From the NCBI RefSeq assembly GCF_011682045.1, contig NZ_VVIW01000002.1:248001-312000 (forward strand): a stretch of 64,000 nucleotides of DNA. Direction: 5' to 3'. Positions 17,167 through 26,674 of this stretch are shown piece by piece. Numbering within the stretch: position 1 is the first letter of the stretch; the number at the start of each line of letters is the position of its first letter. A model generated the notes under the pieces. It worked only from the letters and a program-made list of their open reading frames with translations. It was not told the DNA's origin and made no database searches. The DNA is from Massilia aquatica (lineage in GTDB: Bacteria; Pseudomonadota; Gammaproteobacteria; Burkholderiales; Burkholderiaceae_D). Made by a program: the position numbers and the translations under genes.

Positions 17167-19734
17167 TCAGGAATGCAGCCTGCCCATGTCGCGTATCAAT
17201 TCACTGATGGCGATGGCATCGAGCGTGGCCAGACTGGCCGCAACCGGCACTTCCCCGTGCCGGTCCGTCGCCCCCACAATCAGCCTGCCAAGCCTCTGCT
17301 CCGCAAATTCCTCCGGATTATTCGCCATCAATCCCGGACTCAGATCCAGCTGGGCCGCGCGTCCACCGCCGAGCGGCTTGTTGACATTCCAGATCGCGCC
17401 GCCATCCCACGCGCGGCCGCGCCGCCAGCCCTGGTTTTCCAGCGCCAGAACGCGGCCGCTCGGCACCACCACGCCAACCCAGCGCTCGAAGCTGCCGGCC
17501 GCAAGATCGGCCGCGCTGGCCATATACACATCGCGCCCGATCTGCGCGAACGGCTGCACCAGTTCATAGTCCGCGAACAGCTGGCCGAACGCCGCCGCAT
17601 CGGCCGCAGCCACGTCCAGCGCATGCACAATGCCGATGCGCAGTCCATCACCCTCGGGCAGCGCGAACGGCGCATCGGCCGCATCGGTCCAGCCGCCATC
17701 GACAGCGACCCGGAAGCACGCCAGCAGATTCGCCTCGCTCCCGTACACGCCCCACACCAGCCGCTGCACCAGATGGCGCACTAGCGGATGCCCGGCCAGG
17801 CACTGCCCGAACACCTCCATGCTCCAGCGCCGCTGCGCGCACATGGCCGCTTCCAGGCGGCGCACCTGCTGGGTGGCGATGGTACGCGCATCCTTCTTGA
17901 GCGCCTTGAAGCGCTCCACCGCCGCCGCCGACAGGTCCTTGTGGTCGGCCTTGTTCGGCTTCGGCAAGTCCGCCAGGCGCAGCTTGGCGCCGTCGCGCAC
18001 GAACGGTTTAAGCGCTTCGTCGAAGCCGACGCGGAACTGGCGCGGCCCGAAGTCGAGCAGCAGCGTGCCGTCGTCGTCCAGTCCCAGGTCGGGCGCGAGG
18101 CGGTCTTCCAGTTCTTCCACGCCGAGGCCGCGGGCGTCGGCGATCTGCGCGATTTTCTCGCGCGCGCGATCCTGCAAGGCCTTGAACTTGACCTTCTGCG
18201 CAATGCCGTTCAGGAGCGTCAGCGCGGTGTCGCTGCCGATGGCGGCCAGCACGTCCAGCCCGGCCACGGCGCGCTGGTGCTGACTCTCCCCGGGCCAGCC
18301 GCGCAGATAAGGAGTTAGCTTGCGCGCACTGTCGTCATTGCCGATCAGGCCGAGCGCGCCCATCCCCCAGCCTTCCTTGGGCGGGCCGCCGGCGCCCACC
18401 CACGCCAGGAAAATATCCCACGCAAAGTCAGCCAGCGACTGCGCCGTGCAGGCTTTCTTGACGTCGGCGATGCCGGCGTACACGCCATCGTCGCTTGGAA
18501 AACGCAGCATGCAGCCAAGTTGTTCGATCGCGCTGTCGGGCAGCGCCTTGCCGTTGTGCGCCAGCAGCGGCCGGCGCCATCCGGCGGGTTGCCAGAAGCC
18601 TGGAAAGGCGCTTGGTTTGGCCGGGAACAGCTGGTACGGGTCGAGCAGGTCGGCCAGCGCCGCCGCCACGTCCGCTTGCGGATAGCGCGCGGCGACTTCG
18701 AGCAGCAACGCGCACTGGCCTTCGTGCGCGAGCATGCGCAGCGTGACGATGGCGTGTGCGCGCGCCGGGCAGGTTTTGCCGACCGCCACGCAGATCAAGC
18801 CGCAGGCGGCGTGCTCCGGGTGCGCCAGCAGCCATTCCCGGGCGTTCTCGCGCGCCCATCTATTTTTGCTGGCGAAGCTGCGCGCCATCGGCTGCGCCAG
18901 CACCACCGCGCCGAAGGGCAGTGCGAGCCCCAGGGCACCGTACGGCGAAGCGCGGCACAGCGTCACCACGGAGGGCAGGGCGTCCAGGCCGAAGCGCGCC
19001 ACGGCATAGCCCGGGTTGCTCACGTCGTCGCACCCGAGCGCGTTCCACAGGGCCAGGCCGAGCGGCGCGGGCAGGTTGGCGATGCCGCGCCCATCGAGCA
19101 TGTAGCGGGTCGGGATGCTGCGGTGCTCGCGCGCCAGCGCGATCAGGCGATCGCTATCGGCGCCGCCCAGCAAGGCGGCAATCTGTTCGCGCTGCGGACT
19201 GTCGCGAAACCCGGACAGCCACGCCAGCGCCAGTGGGTCGCTGCGGGCAGCGTCGAGCTGCTTGGCGAAGTCGTCGTCGAGCGCGAGCCACGCTGCGCGG
19301 CAGCCCGGCTGCCATTGTTCGCGTTCGGGCAGCGCCAGCGGCGCAAGGGTCAGCACCGCGTGGGCCGGCCTGGCGGCGGCCAGCCAGGGTGGATTGACCA
19401 GCACCGGCGGCAGGTCGGCGGGGTCCGCCAGCTCGGCTTGCACGCTCAACTGCCGCTGCGGTCCGGCCAGCAGGCCGGCGCCCTCCGGCGCGATGCTGGC
19501 TGGCGCCGCTGAGACGACAGGCATTCCCGCGCCGGCCTCGACGTACCCTTTGCCGGTCTTTTCGCGGACCAGCTTCTCCATCGCGGTGCCTGCCTTGGTG
19601 GCATCGGCGTGGGTCTTGGTCTGGGCTTGCCCGGCCGTGCCGATTTTGCCGTAACGGACATGCACATCGCAACCATCCTGTTCGATTTCCCAGAACTTGC
19701 TGGAGCTGCCATCGTCAAACTCGAAACGCTTCAT
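17167..19734 (-). CDS. WGR-domain / DUF4132 (MolR-like) protein
   Basis: An 855-residue protein. Residues 1-75 form a WGR domain (FWEIEQDG, HVRYGKIG, and a C-terminal KGY). A long alpha-helical middle with HEAT-like character follows, and the last 200 residues match DUF4132 (LEAAMCAQRRW, HPLVRHLVQRLVW). E. coli MolR has the same two domains; its molecular role is not established. WGR domains in other proteins bind nucleic acid, so a nucleic-acid-linked role is possible. The start at 19734 is fixed by the WGR domain (MKRFEF) and an AAGG site; the open frame upstream is not coding. Confidence 0.85.
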   Translation of the reverse strand: MKRFEFDDGSSSKFWEIEQDGCDVHVRYGKIGTAGQAQTKTHADATKAGTAMEKLVREKTGKGYVEAGAGMPVVSAAPASIAPEGAGLLAGPQRQLSVQAELADPADLPPVLVNPPWLAAARPAHAVLTLAPLALPEREQWQPGCRAAWLALDDDFAKQLDAARSDPLALAWLSGFRDSPQREQIAALLGGADSDRLIALAREHRSIPTRYMLDGRGIANLPAPLGLALWNALGCDDVSNPGYAVARFGLDALPSVVTLCRASPYGALGLALPFGAVVLAQPMARSFASKNRWARENAREWLLAHPEHAACGLICVAVGKTCPARAHAIVTLRMLAHEGQCALLLEVAARYPQADVAAALADLLDPYQLFPAKPSAFPGFWQPAGWRRPLLAHNGKALPDSAIEQLGCMLRFPSDDGVYAGIADVKKACTAQSLADFAWDIFLAWVGAGGPPKEGWGMGALGLIGNDDSARKLTPYLRGWPGESQHQRAVAGLDVLAAIGSDTALTLLNGIAQKVKFKALQDRAREKIAQIADARGLGVEELEDRLAPDLGLDDDGTLLLDFGPRQFRVGFDEALKPFVRDGAKLRLADLPKPNKADHKDLSAAAVERFKALKKDARTIATQQVRRLEAAMCAQRRWSMEVFGQCLAGHPLVRHLVQRLVWGVYGSEANLLACFRVAVDGGWTDAADAPFALPEGDGLRIGIVHALDVAAADAAAFGQLFADYELVQPFAQIGRDVYMASAADLAAGSFERWVGVVVPSGRVLALENQGWRRGRAWDGGAIWNVNKPLGGGRAAQLDLSPGLMANNPEEFAEQRLGRLIVGATDRHGEVPVAASLATLDAIAISELIRDMGRLHS

Positions 19735-19904
19735 TGCCTGCCTTACTAGATAGGGTTGCGGTGCGGACGCCTGCACCATTTTATACACGCGTTTGCCAAA
19801 AATACATTGCGCGGGGCCGGAACCGCCGGGCGCTGTCGCGGTCCAATGTAGACCAGAGACGGCAAGCCGCCGCTTCGCCGATGATGCCGGAACAGGAGAA
19901 CAGA

Positions 19905-20816
19905 ATGAACTCGCACAACCGTACTGCCTTGCGCGCTTCAACGCTGGTCGCGGGGCTGTTAATTCCTTTTTATATGTACGCCGCCAACCAGGCACCGCCC
20001 AAAAAGCCCGAGCCGCAGCCGCCGGCCAGCCAGTCGGTGCAGCCGCAGGTAGACAAGCGCACCGCCGACGCGGCCCAGCAAAAGCAGCGCGAACTGGTGG
20101 CTGAAGCCCAGGCGGCCATCGCCGAAACCGAACAGGCGCTCAAGGCGCTCGACGAAAAGCGCACCCGCGATGCGCTCTCGGCGCTGGCATCGGCCACCGG
20201 CACGCTCGAGCTGATCCTGGCGCGCAGTCCCAGGCTGGCGCTCGCGCCGGTGCGCACCGATGTGGTCACGCATGATCTGCTGGCGAAGGACGACACCATC
20301 AAGGCCGCCGTGAAAGAAGTGCGCGACCGCCTGCGCGACGGCGAAGTGCAAAAGGCGCGCCAGCTGATGCAGGGCCTGGCGAGCGAAGTCGAGTTCCGCA
20401 CGCTCAATATTCCGCTTGAAACCTTTCCGGACGCGATCAAGGCGATTACGCCGCTCATCGACGCCGGCAAGACCGAGGAAGCGAAGACCGCGCTGCGCAC
20501 CATGCTCGGTACGCTGGTGGTCACGACCGACATCGTGCCCTTGCCCAAGCTGCGCGCGGAAGAGCAGATCAAGGCGGCCCAGGCGCTGTCGGAGAAGGCC
20601 AACCGCAGCAAGGAAGACAACCTCAAGCTGGCGCAGAGCATCGCGGCCGCGCGCGACCAGTTGCGGATCGCCGAATTGCTCGGCTACGGCGACAAAAAGG
20701 ATTACAAGCCGATGTATCAGCAGATCGATGAACTCGAAAAGAAAACGGCGGGCGGCAAGTCGGGCGTCGGCTGGTTCGACCGGATCAGGCAACAGCTCGG
20801 CGCCTGGCTGAAATAA
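19905..20816 (+). CDS. YfdX-family periplasmic protein
   Basis: A 303-residue protein with a signal peptide (residues 1-26, ending near MYAANQA), a Pro-rich linker, and a helical YfdX domain from about residue 45 to 245 (AEAQAAIAETEQAL, DALSALASATG). YfdX proteins are linked to acid and multidrug stress in enterobacteria, but their mechanism is not settled. AGGAGAACAG precedes the ATG. A Rieske protein gene follows after 43 bases in the same direction and may be co-transcribed. Confidence 0.85.
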   Translation: MNSHNRTALRASTLVAGLLIPFYMYAANQAPPKKPEPQPPASQSVQPQVDKRTADAAQQKQRELVAEAQAAIAETEQALKALDEKRTRDALSALASATGTLELILARSPRLALAPVRTDVVTHDLLAKDDTIKAAVKEVRDRLRDGEVQKARQLMQGLASEVEFRTLNIPLETFPDAIKAITPLIDAGKTEEAKTALRTMLGTLVVTTDIVPLPKLRAEEQIKAAQALSEKANRSKEDNLKLAQSIAAARDQLRIAELLGYGDKKDYKPMYQQIDELEKKTAGGKSGVGWFDRIRQQLGAWLK

Positions 20817-20859
20817 GCCTGCGCAAGCCGGCATGAATCGCCGCAACGAAGGAGAGTCG

Positions 20860-21459
20860 ATGCTCGATGACGATCCTGCTAATCCGCTGCGCCGGAAATG
20901 GCTGCTGCGGGCGACCGGCGCAAGCGGCGGCGTGGTGCTCGCTGGCGCCGCCATTCCCTTCCTGCGCAGCCTCGCGCCGAGCAAGGCGGCGCGGGCCGCC
21001 GGTGCGCCGGCCGAGGTCGATATCGGCCAGATCGCGCCCGGTACGCTGCTCACCACCGAGTGGCGCGGCCGGCCGGTGTGGATACTGCACCGGACCGAGC
21101 GCATGATCGCCCAGCTGCGCGAGGATGATGCGCGCCTGGCCGATCCGCGCTCGCGGCACGCCCAGCAGCCGCCCTACGCCCGCAACGCCACGCGCTCAAT
21201 CCGCCCGGCCTTCCTGGTCGCGACCGGCATTTGCACCCATCTCGGCTGCGTTCCCGTGTACCGCCCCGAGGTGGCGCCCGCCGACCTGGGCGGCGACTGG
21301 ACCGGCGGCTTTTACTGCCCCTGCCACGGTTCGCGTTTCGATCTGGCCGGACGCGTGTTCAGGAACGTCCCGGCGCCCGTCAACCTGGAGATTCCGCCGC
21401 ACGAGTACCTGGCCGATACGCGCTTGCGCATCGGCGCCGACCGCGAGCATCCCGCCTGA
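20860..21459 (+). CDS. Rieske [2Fe-2S] protein, PetA-like, solitary
   Basis: A 199-residue protein with a Tat-like N-terminus (RRKWLLRATGASGG) and hydrophobic segment, then a Rieske domain. Cluster ligands are Cys125 and His127 (CTHLGC) and Cys153 and His156 (CPCHGS); Cys130 and Cys155 would form the stabilising disulfide. Overall it is like the iron-sulfur subunit of the cytochrome bc1 complex. No cytochrome b or c1 gene follows, so it may be a paralogue with another redox partner or an alternative subunit. The start at 20860 has AAGGAGA in front; an ATG 27 bases earlier lacks one. Confidence 0.88.
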   Translation: MLDDDPANPLRRKWLLRATGASGGVVLAGAAIPFLRSLAPSKAARAAGAPAEVDIGQIAPGTLLTTEWRGRPVWILHRTERMIAQLREDDARLADPRSRHAQQPPYARNATRSIRPAFLVATGICTHLGCVPVYRPEVAPADLGGDWTGGFYCPCHGSRFDLAGRVFRNVPAPVNLEIPPHEYLADTRLRIGADREHPA

Positions 21460-21620
21460 GCGGCGTACCCGCAAGCGCCCCGGGTTGGCGCGACCTCATG
21501 CTGACCAGATAGCCTGTGGGAAATTTCTTACACGCGCACGCGTCATCGTCCACTTCGCTCAGCCGTTTGTCATTTGCATAATGCTCAACAGATGAACATT
21601 AACCAATGACCAAGGACGCC

Positions 21621-22532
21621 ATGAATGCAATTGACTCCGCCAGCGCCATCGTGGTTCACGGTGGCGCTGGTGCCGGACGCGATCTCGACGACGGCTGTGC
21701 CCAGGCGGTGCAGGCCGCGCGCGTGCAACTCGAGCAGGAGGGCGACGCACTTGACGCCGCCATCGCGGCCGTCCTTTCCATGGAAAACGACGGCCGCTTC
21801 AATGCCGGCACTGGGGCCGCGCTGGGCCTGGACGGGACCACCATCGAGATGGACGCCTGCGTGATGGACACCCGCGGCCGCCTCGGCGCCGTGGCCGGAC
21901 TGCGGGCGGTCAGGAACCCGGTGCTGGTCGCGCGCGACGTGGCCCGCACGCCGCACTGCCTGCTGGGCGGGGAGGGTGCCGAGCGCTTCGCGCGGGCCAT
22001 GGGCCACGCGCATTACCACGAGGCCAGCGCCAAGGCGCGGCGCGCGCATCAAAAGATGCTCGACCAGCTCGCCGGCGATGACCAGGCCATGCCCGGTGTC
22101 GACAACAAGGATTTTGCCACCTTCTGGAACTACGCTTGTTCGCCGGCCTTTGCCGGCAAGACCGGCTGCGACACGGTCGGCGCGGTGGTGCGCGACCGGG
22201 ATGGCCACTTCGCCGTGGCCGGCTCCACCGGTGGCTCGGCGCCCTCCCTGCTCGGGCGCGTGGGCGACACCCCGATCGTTGGCAGCGGCTTCTACGCCGG
22301 TCCGCACGGCGCGGTGGCCGCTACCGGCATCGGTGAACACATCATGCGCCATATGCTGGCCAGCACGGTGTACCACTGGATTGCCGCCGGTACCGCGCTC
22401 GACGAGGCGCTGCGCCGCGCCATTGGCTTGTTCCCGGACGACGTCGCCATCGGCCTGATTGCGGTCAGCCGCACCGAGGCGGGCGCGTTGAGCAATCAAG
22501 CGATGCCGCAGGCGCTGGTGCGCCATGGATAA
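21621..22532 (+). CDS. Isoaspartyl peptidase / L-asparaginase (Ntn hydrolase)
   Basis: A 303-residue plant-type asparaginase homologue that splits itself into two chains. The nucleophile of the mature beta chain is Thr185 in CDTVGAVV, and the GSTGG substrate loop follows. Such enzymes cleave beta-aspartyl dipeptides. Here the gene overlaps cphB by 8 bases and precedes cyanophycin synthetase, so its likely substrate is beta-Asp-Arg released by cyanophycinase. The start at 21621 has AAGGA at good spacing; the ATG at 21606 has none. Confidence 0.92.
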   Translation: MNAIDSASAIVVHGGAGAGRDLDDGCAQAVQAARVQLEQEGDALDAAIAAVLSMENDGRFNAGTGAALGLDGTTIEMDACVMDTRGRLGAVAGLRAVRNPVLVARDVARTPHCLLGGEGAERFARAMGHAHYHEASAKARRAHQKMLDQLAGDDQAMPGVDNKDFATFWNYACSPAFAGKTGCDTVGAVVRDRDGHFAVAGSTGGSAPSLLGRVGDTPIVGSGFYAGPHGAVAATGIGEHIMRHMLASTVYHWIAAGTALDEALRRAIGLFPDDVAIGLIAVSRTEAGALSNQAMPQALVRHG

Positions 22533-23394
22533 GTCGCGCGCCGCAGCCGCCCAGGGCCACCTGCTCATCGTCGGCGGCAGCGAAGACCGCGAGCACGATA
22601 TGCGCGTGCTCACCCGCTTCGTCGACCTGTGCGGCGGCGCCGACCAGCCGATCGCCGTGATGACGGCCGCCAGCGCGATCGGCGACGAGGTCTTCGCCAT
22701 GTACCGCGCCGCCTTCGCCGAACTGAACGTGACGCGTCTTTCGCATGTACACCTTGACTCCCCCAAGGAAGCCGCCAGCGAAAAACTGCTCGCGCGCATC
22801 CGCGAAGCGAAAGGCATCTTCATGACCGGCGGCGACCAGAAGCGCCTGCTCCAGATGACCGGCGGCACGCCTGTCCACAGCGAGATTGCCGCCGCGTACG
22901 CCCGAGGCGCCTGCATTGCCGGCACCAGCGCCGGGGCTTCCGCCATGTCGCGCTTCATGCTGGCCGAAGGCAAAGCCGAGCTGGAGCCGGAAAAGGGCGC
23001 GATTCGCCTAGGCGCCGGCCTGGGCCTGGTCGAACGCATCGTTTTCGACCAGCATTTCGCCCAGCGCAAACGTCTGCCGCGCCTGCTGTCGATCATCGCC
23101 GAGCGTCCCGACCTGTACGGTATCGGGCTCGACGAAGACACCGCGCTGTTGATCAGTCCCGGCCGGGGGATCGAAGTGATCGGCGACGGCGCGGTGACCC
23201 TGGTCGACGGCCTGAACATGATCAGCAATATCGATACGCTCGACCACGGCGAGGTACCCCGGCTGATCGACGTGCGCCTGCACCTGCTGCCGGCCGGAAC
23301 CTGTTTCGATGCCGATGCCGATGCCGATGCCGGCCGCGACACCCGCATACCCCCGACTTTTCAAGATTTTTTCGACGCCATTACTCAACCATAA
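22525..23394 (+). CDS. cphB: Cyanophycinase
   Basis: A 289-residue serine exopeptidase of family S51 that degrades cyanophycin to beta-Asp-Arg dipeptides. The nucleophile Ser135 lies in GTSAGA, and the family blocks TGGDQKRL and GIGLDEDTA are present. It starts inside the end of the isoaspartyl peptidase gene and is followed after 14 bases by cphA, so the three form one transcription unit. The C-terminus has a short Asp-Ala repeat from four GATGCC units. No signal peptide is seen, so it acts inside the cell on stored granules. Confidence 0.95.
   Translation: MDKSRAAAAQGHLLIVGGSEDREHDMRVLTRFVDLCGGADQPIAVMTAASAIGDEVFAMYRAAFAELNVTRLSHVHLDSPKEAASEKLLARIREAKGIFMTGGDQKRLLQMTGGTPVHSEIAAAYARGACIAGTSAGASAMSRFMLAEGKAELEPEKGAIRLGAGLGLVERIVFDQHFAQRKRLPRLLSIIAERPDLYGIGLDEDTALLISPGRGIEVIGDGAVTLVDGLNMISNIDTLDHGEVPRLIDVRLHLLPAGTCFDADADADAGRDTRIPPTFQDFFDAITQP
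23308..23331 (+). repeat. Four GATGCC hexamer repeats inside cphB
   Basis: Four perfect 6-bp units encode Asp-Ala repeats near the C-terminus of cyanophycinase. Copy-number changes would add or remove two codons without a frameshift. Confidence 0.8.
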
Positions 23395-23408
23395 CAACGA
23401 GAACCACC

Positions 23409-26096
23409 ATGATGACCATCGAGCGCCAACGCTTCCTGCGCGGCCCCAACCTGTTTGCCGACACCCCTTGCATGCTGACCCTGGTCGATCCGGGGCCGCT
23501 GGCCGGCGTCGAGCCGGCCGCCATTGCCGGCCTGCACGAGCGCCTGGCGTCACTGCTGCCGTCGCTGCGCCCCCGCAGTGAGTTGGCCGAGGGCGATCTG
23601 GGCGAGCTGCTCGGACACCTGACCGTGGAGCTTCAAAGCCTGGCCGGCAGCGAGGTCGGCAGCGTGGAAAAGCGCGCCGTGCGCAAGGATCCCGGCCAAT
23701 GCCGCGTGGTGTGCAGCTACCAGTTCGAGCGCGTCGCTTCGCAGGCCCTGGACCTGGCCCTGCGCCTGCTCGATGCGCTGGTCAATCAGACCAATCTGGA
23801 CGTGCAAGCCGCCCTGGCCGAACTGAAGGACACCGTGGCCGACTGCGCCATCGGCACCAGCACCGGCGCGGTGCTGGCCGCGGCCCGGCGGCGCGGCATT
23901 CCGCTGATCCGCATGACGGACACCGCCAACCTGTTCCAGCTTGGCTGGGGCAGCCGCCAGAAGCGCTTGCAGGCGACCGTCACCGGCAGCACCGGTTACA
24001 TCGCCGTCGATATCGCCAGCGACAAGCAACTGACCAAGACCCTGCTTGAGCAGGCCGGCCTGCCGGTGCCGGAAGGCGAGACCGTGCGCACGGTCGAGGA
24101 GGCCGTGCGCGTGGCCGGCCGCATCGGCGGCCCGGTCACGGTCAAGCCGCTCGACGCCAACCAGGGCAAGGGCGTCACCACCCGCTGCGGCACGGACGAT
24201 GAAGTGCGCACGGCGTTCGCGCATGCCCGTGAACATGGGCGCAGCGTGATCGTGGAACGCTTCCTGACGGGACGCGACTACCGCGTGCTGGTCACCGGCA
24301 ACAAGGTTGCCGCTGCTTCGTGGCGGCGGCCGCCGCACGTCACCGGCGATGGCGTCTCGACCGTCGGCCAGCTGGTCGACATGGAAAACAGCAGTCCGGC
24401 GCGCGGCGAGGGCCACACCAACATTCTGACCAAAATCCCGCTCGACGACATCGCCCTGGACGTATTGCGCAAGCAGGGTATGGATGCCGGCTCGGTGCCT
24501 GCCGCCGGCAGCGTGGTCGAACTGCGCGGCAACGCCAATCTGTCGACCGGCGGCACCGCCGAAGACGTAACCGACCTGCTGCCGCGCTCCACCGTGCAGA
24601 TCTGCATCCGCGCCGCCAAAACCATTGGCCTGGACGTGGCCGGCATCGACATCGTGTGCGACGACATTTCCCGGCCGTTGGCCGCGCAGGGTGGCGGCAT
24701 CATCGAAGTCAATGCCGCGCCCGGCATCCGCATGCACCAGTATCCGTCGGCCGGCACGCCGCGCGACGCCGGCGACGCCATCGTCGAATCGATGTTCGGC
24801 GCCGGCGACGGGCGCATTCCCTTGATCGCCGTCACCGGCACCAACGGCAAGACCACGACCACGCGCCTGATCGAACACGCCGCACGCCTGACCGGTTTGT
24901 CCACCGGCATGACCACCACCGAAGGCGTGTACATTAACGGCGAGCTGACCATGGAAGGCGACTGCACGGGCTACCATTCGGCTCTTTCGCTGCTCAGCGC
25001 GCCCGATGTCGACCTGGCGGTGCTCGAATCGGCGCGCGGCGGCATCCTCAAGCGCGGCCTGGCGTTCGACCGCTGCGACGTGAGCGTGGTGCTCAATGTG
25101 TCGGCCGACCACCTGGGCCTGGACGGCGTGGACACGCTGGAAGAACTGGCCATGGTCAAGGAAGTAGTGGCCCGCAGCGCCTCGCGCGCCGTGGTGCTCA
25201 ACGCGCACGACCCGCTGTGCGTGGACATGGCGCGCCGCCTCGCGCCCGGGGTCGAGATCCTGTATTTTTCGCTCGACGCCGGCCACCCGGTGTTGCGCCA
25301 GCATTTGGCCGACGGCGGGCGCGCGGTGTTCCTGCGCCAGCGCTGCGTGGTGCTGGCCAGCGGCGGCGCCGAACAGCGCCTGCTCGACGAACGCGCGATG
25401 CCGGTATCGATGAACGGCGTGGCGCGCTACAACGTGGCCAACGCGCTCGCGGCCGCCGCCGCGCTGGCCGCCGCCGGCTTCGGCAACGACGCCATCGTGG
25501 CCGGCCTGTCGAGCTTTGTCTCGGACGGCAAGAACAATCCCTTGCGCTCGAACGTGTTCGATATTGGCGGGGTGCAGGTGGTGGTCGACTTCGCGCATAA
25601 CTGCGCGGCCTACGGCGCCTTGTCCGAGATGGCGCGCGGCATGGCGGCGGGCCAGATCGTGGGCGTGGTGTCGGCGCCAGGCGACCGGCGCGACCGCGAC
25701 CTGCGCGAGATCGGCCAGGTCTGCGCGGCGGGCTTCGACACGGTGGTGGTCTACGAGTCCGAAAGCCGCGGGCGGCCGGCCGGCGAAACGGCGCGCCTGA
25801 TTTCGGAAGGCGCCGCGAGCGCGTCGCCCGAGCCGGGCCGGCTCCATTGCAGGCTGGACGCGCATGAAGCGATCCGGTTCGCGCTGCGCATGTGCAGCCC
25901 GGGCGACGTGCTGATCTTTGGATGCGGTTCGTCCCTGAGCGAACTGATCGAAGCGATTCGCCCCGACATGCCGCAGCTCGCGCAGAAAATCAGCGCCGAG
26001 CTGGCCCTGGACGACAACGCTGGAGCGCCGATGGAAGGATCATTCCATCCCAGTTCTGCGATAACGCCGATTCAAGCGCGCACGCAGCTCGTCTGA
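23409..26096 (+). CDS. cphA: Cyanophycin synthetase
   Basis: An 895-residue enzyme that extends the storage polymer cyanophycin, adding Asp to the backbone and Arg to each side chain with ATP. It has an N-terminal domain, a central ATP-grasp domain (about 220-475, with KPLDANQGKGV) and a C-terminal Mur-ligase-like domain whose P-loop GTNGKT is at 477-482, followed by ESARGGILKRG and SADHLG. Both ATP sites look intact, so this is a CphA1-type enzyme and not the dipeptide-using CphA2. Only one synthetase is present here, whereas some betaproteobacteria carry two adjacent copies. It is the last gene of the cyanophycin operon. Confidence 0.95.
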   Translation: MMTIERQRFLRGPNLFADTPCMLTLVDPGPLAGVEPAAIAGLHERLASLLPSLRPRSELAEGDLGELLGHLTVELQSLAGSEVGSVEKRAVRKDPGQCRVVCSYQFERVASQALDLALRLLDALVNQTNLDVQAALAELKDTVADCAIGTSTGAVLAAARRRGIPLIRMTDTANLFQLGWGSRQKRLQATVTGSTGYIAVDIASDKQLTKTLLEQAGLPVPEGETVRTVEEAVRVAGRIGGPVTVKPLDANQGKGVTTRCGTDDEVRTAFAHAREHGRSVIVERFLTGRDYRVLVTGNKVAAASWRRPPHVTGDGVSTVGQLVDMENSSPARGEGHTNILTKIPLDDIALDVLRKQGMDAGSVPAAGSVVELRGNANLSTGGTAEDVTDLLPRSTVQICIRAAKTIGLDVAGIDIVCDDISRPLAAQGGGIIEVNAAPGIRMHQYPSAGTPRDAGDAIVESMFGAGDGRIPLIAVTGTNGKTTTTRLIEHAARLTGLSTGMTTTEGVYINGELTMEGDCTGYHSALSLLSAPDVDLAVLESARGGILKRGLAFDRCDVSVVLNVSADHLGLDGVDTLEELAMVKEVVARSASRAVVLNAHDPLCVDMARRLAPGVEILYFSLDAGHPVLRQHLADGGRAVFLRQRCVVLASGGAEQRLLDERAMPVSMNGVARYNVANALAAAAALAAAGFGNDAIVAGLSSFVSDGKNNPLRSNVFDIGGVQVVVDFAHNCAAYGALSEMARGMAAGQIVGVVSAPGDRRDRDLREIGQVCAAGFDTVVVYESESRGRPAGETARLISEGAASASPEPGRLHCRLDAHEAIRFALRMCSPGDVLIFGCGSSLSELIEAIRPDMPQLAQKISAELALDDNAGAPMEGSFHPSSAITPIQARTQLV

Positions 26097-26211
26097 CATG
26101 AAAAGTCGCGGCCTGGCCGGAGCGTCGCCATGGCGTGCCGGTTGCGCTGTTTTCTCTTGTTCGACAATCAGGAGCAAACAATGATCAACCGTCTTCTCGG
26201 CGGGGCGGCGC

Positions 26212-26667
26212 CTACTCGGTCGAAAACGACGCGTACACGTCCCACTCCGGGTCGCGATAGGCCATGCACTGGATCTGGTGCGAGCTCACCTCGGCGCGCA
26301 GCTGTTCGTGAACCGGTCCGATGCATTCGCCGTTCTTGAGGTAGAACACGAATTCCTTGAACGTGCCAGTCGTGATCGCCAGTGCGTGAACCACCGGCCC
26401 GCCGGCTTGAAGCAGTTCGCGGATGCGGTCTTCCAGCTCGCCCACGACGCGGTTTTCTTCCGCGTCTGGCAAGCCGCCCGGGTTCGGATGATTCAGCGGA
26501 ATCGCGAAGCCGACGCGGATGCCGAGCTCCGGATGCCCGGCCCAGCGCTTGGCCGAGGTGTTGATCCTGACCAGCATCGGGCCGTCGCCGTGGGTGCCTT
26601 CGGCAATGGTCCAGCTGTCATCGAGGTCATTCAAATTCTCAAGCGGCAAATGGTCGTCAGATGGCAT
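26212..26667 (-). CDS. DUF695-domain protein
   Basis: A 151-residue protein matching DUF695: an N-terminal strand region (WTIAEGTHGDGPMLVRINT) and the C-terminal block FKEFVFYLKNGE...VHEQL with a closing DPEWDVYASF. Function is not known. It follows the M20 peptidase gene by 63 bases in the same direction. Its AAGGA ribosome site lies in the second arm of a perfect hairpin (26675-26698). A truncated relative is found at 33612-33857. Confidence 0.75.
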   Translation of the reverse strand: MPSDDHLPLENLNDLDDSWTIAEGTHGDGPMLVRINTSAKRWAGHPELGIRVGFAIPLNHPNPGGLPDAEENRVVGELEDRIRELLQAGGPVVHALAITTGTFKEFVFYLKNGECIGPVHEQLRAEVSSHQIQCMAYRDPEWDVYASFSTE

Positions 26668-26674
26668 GCAAAAT

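Noticed and set aside
23308-23331. Phase variation by the GATGCC repeat in cphB
   Set aside because: Units are 6 bp, so changes stay in frame and affect only an Asp-Ala tail.
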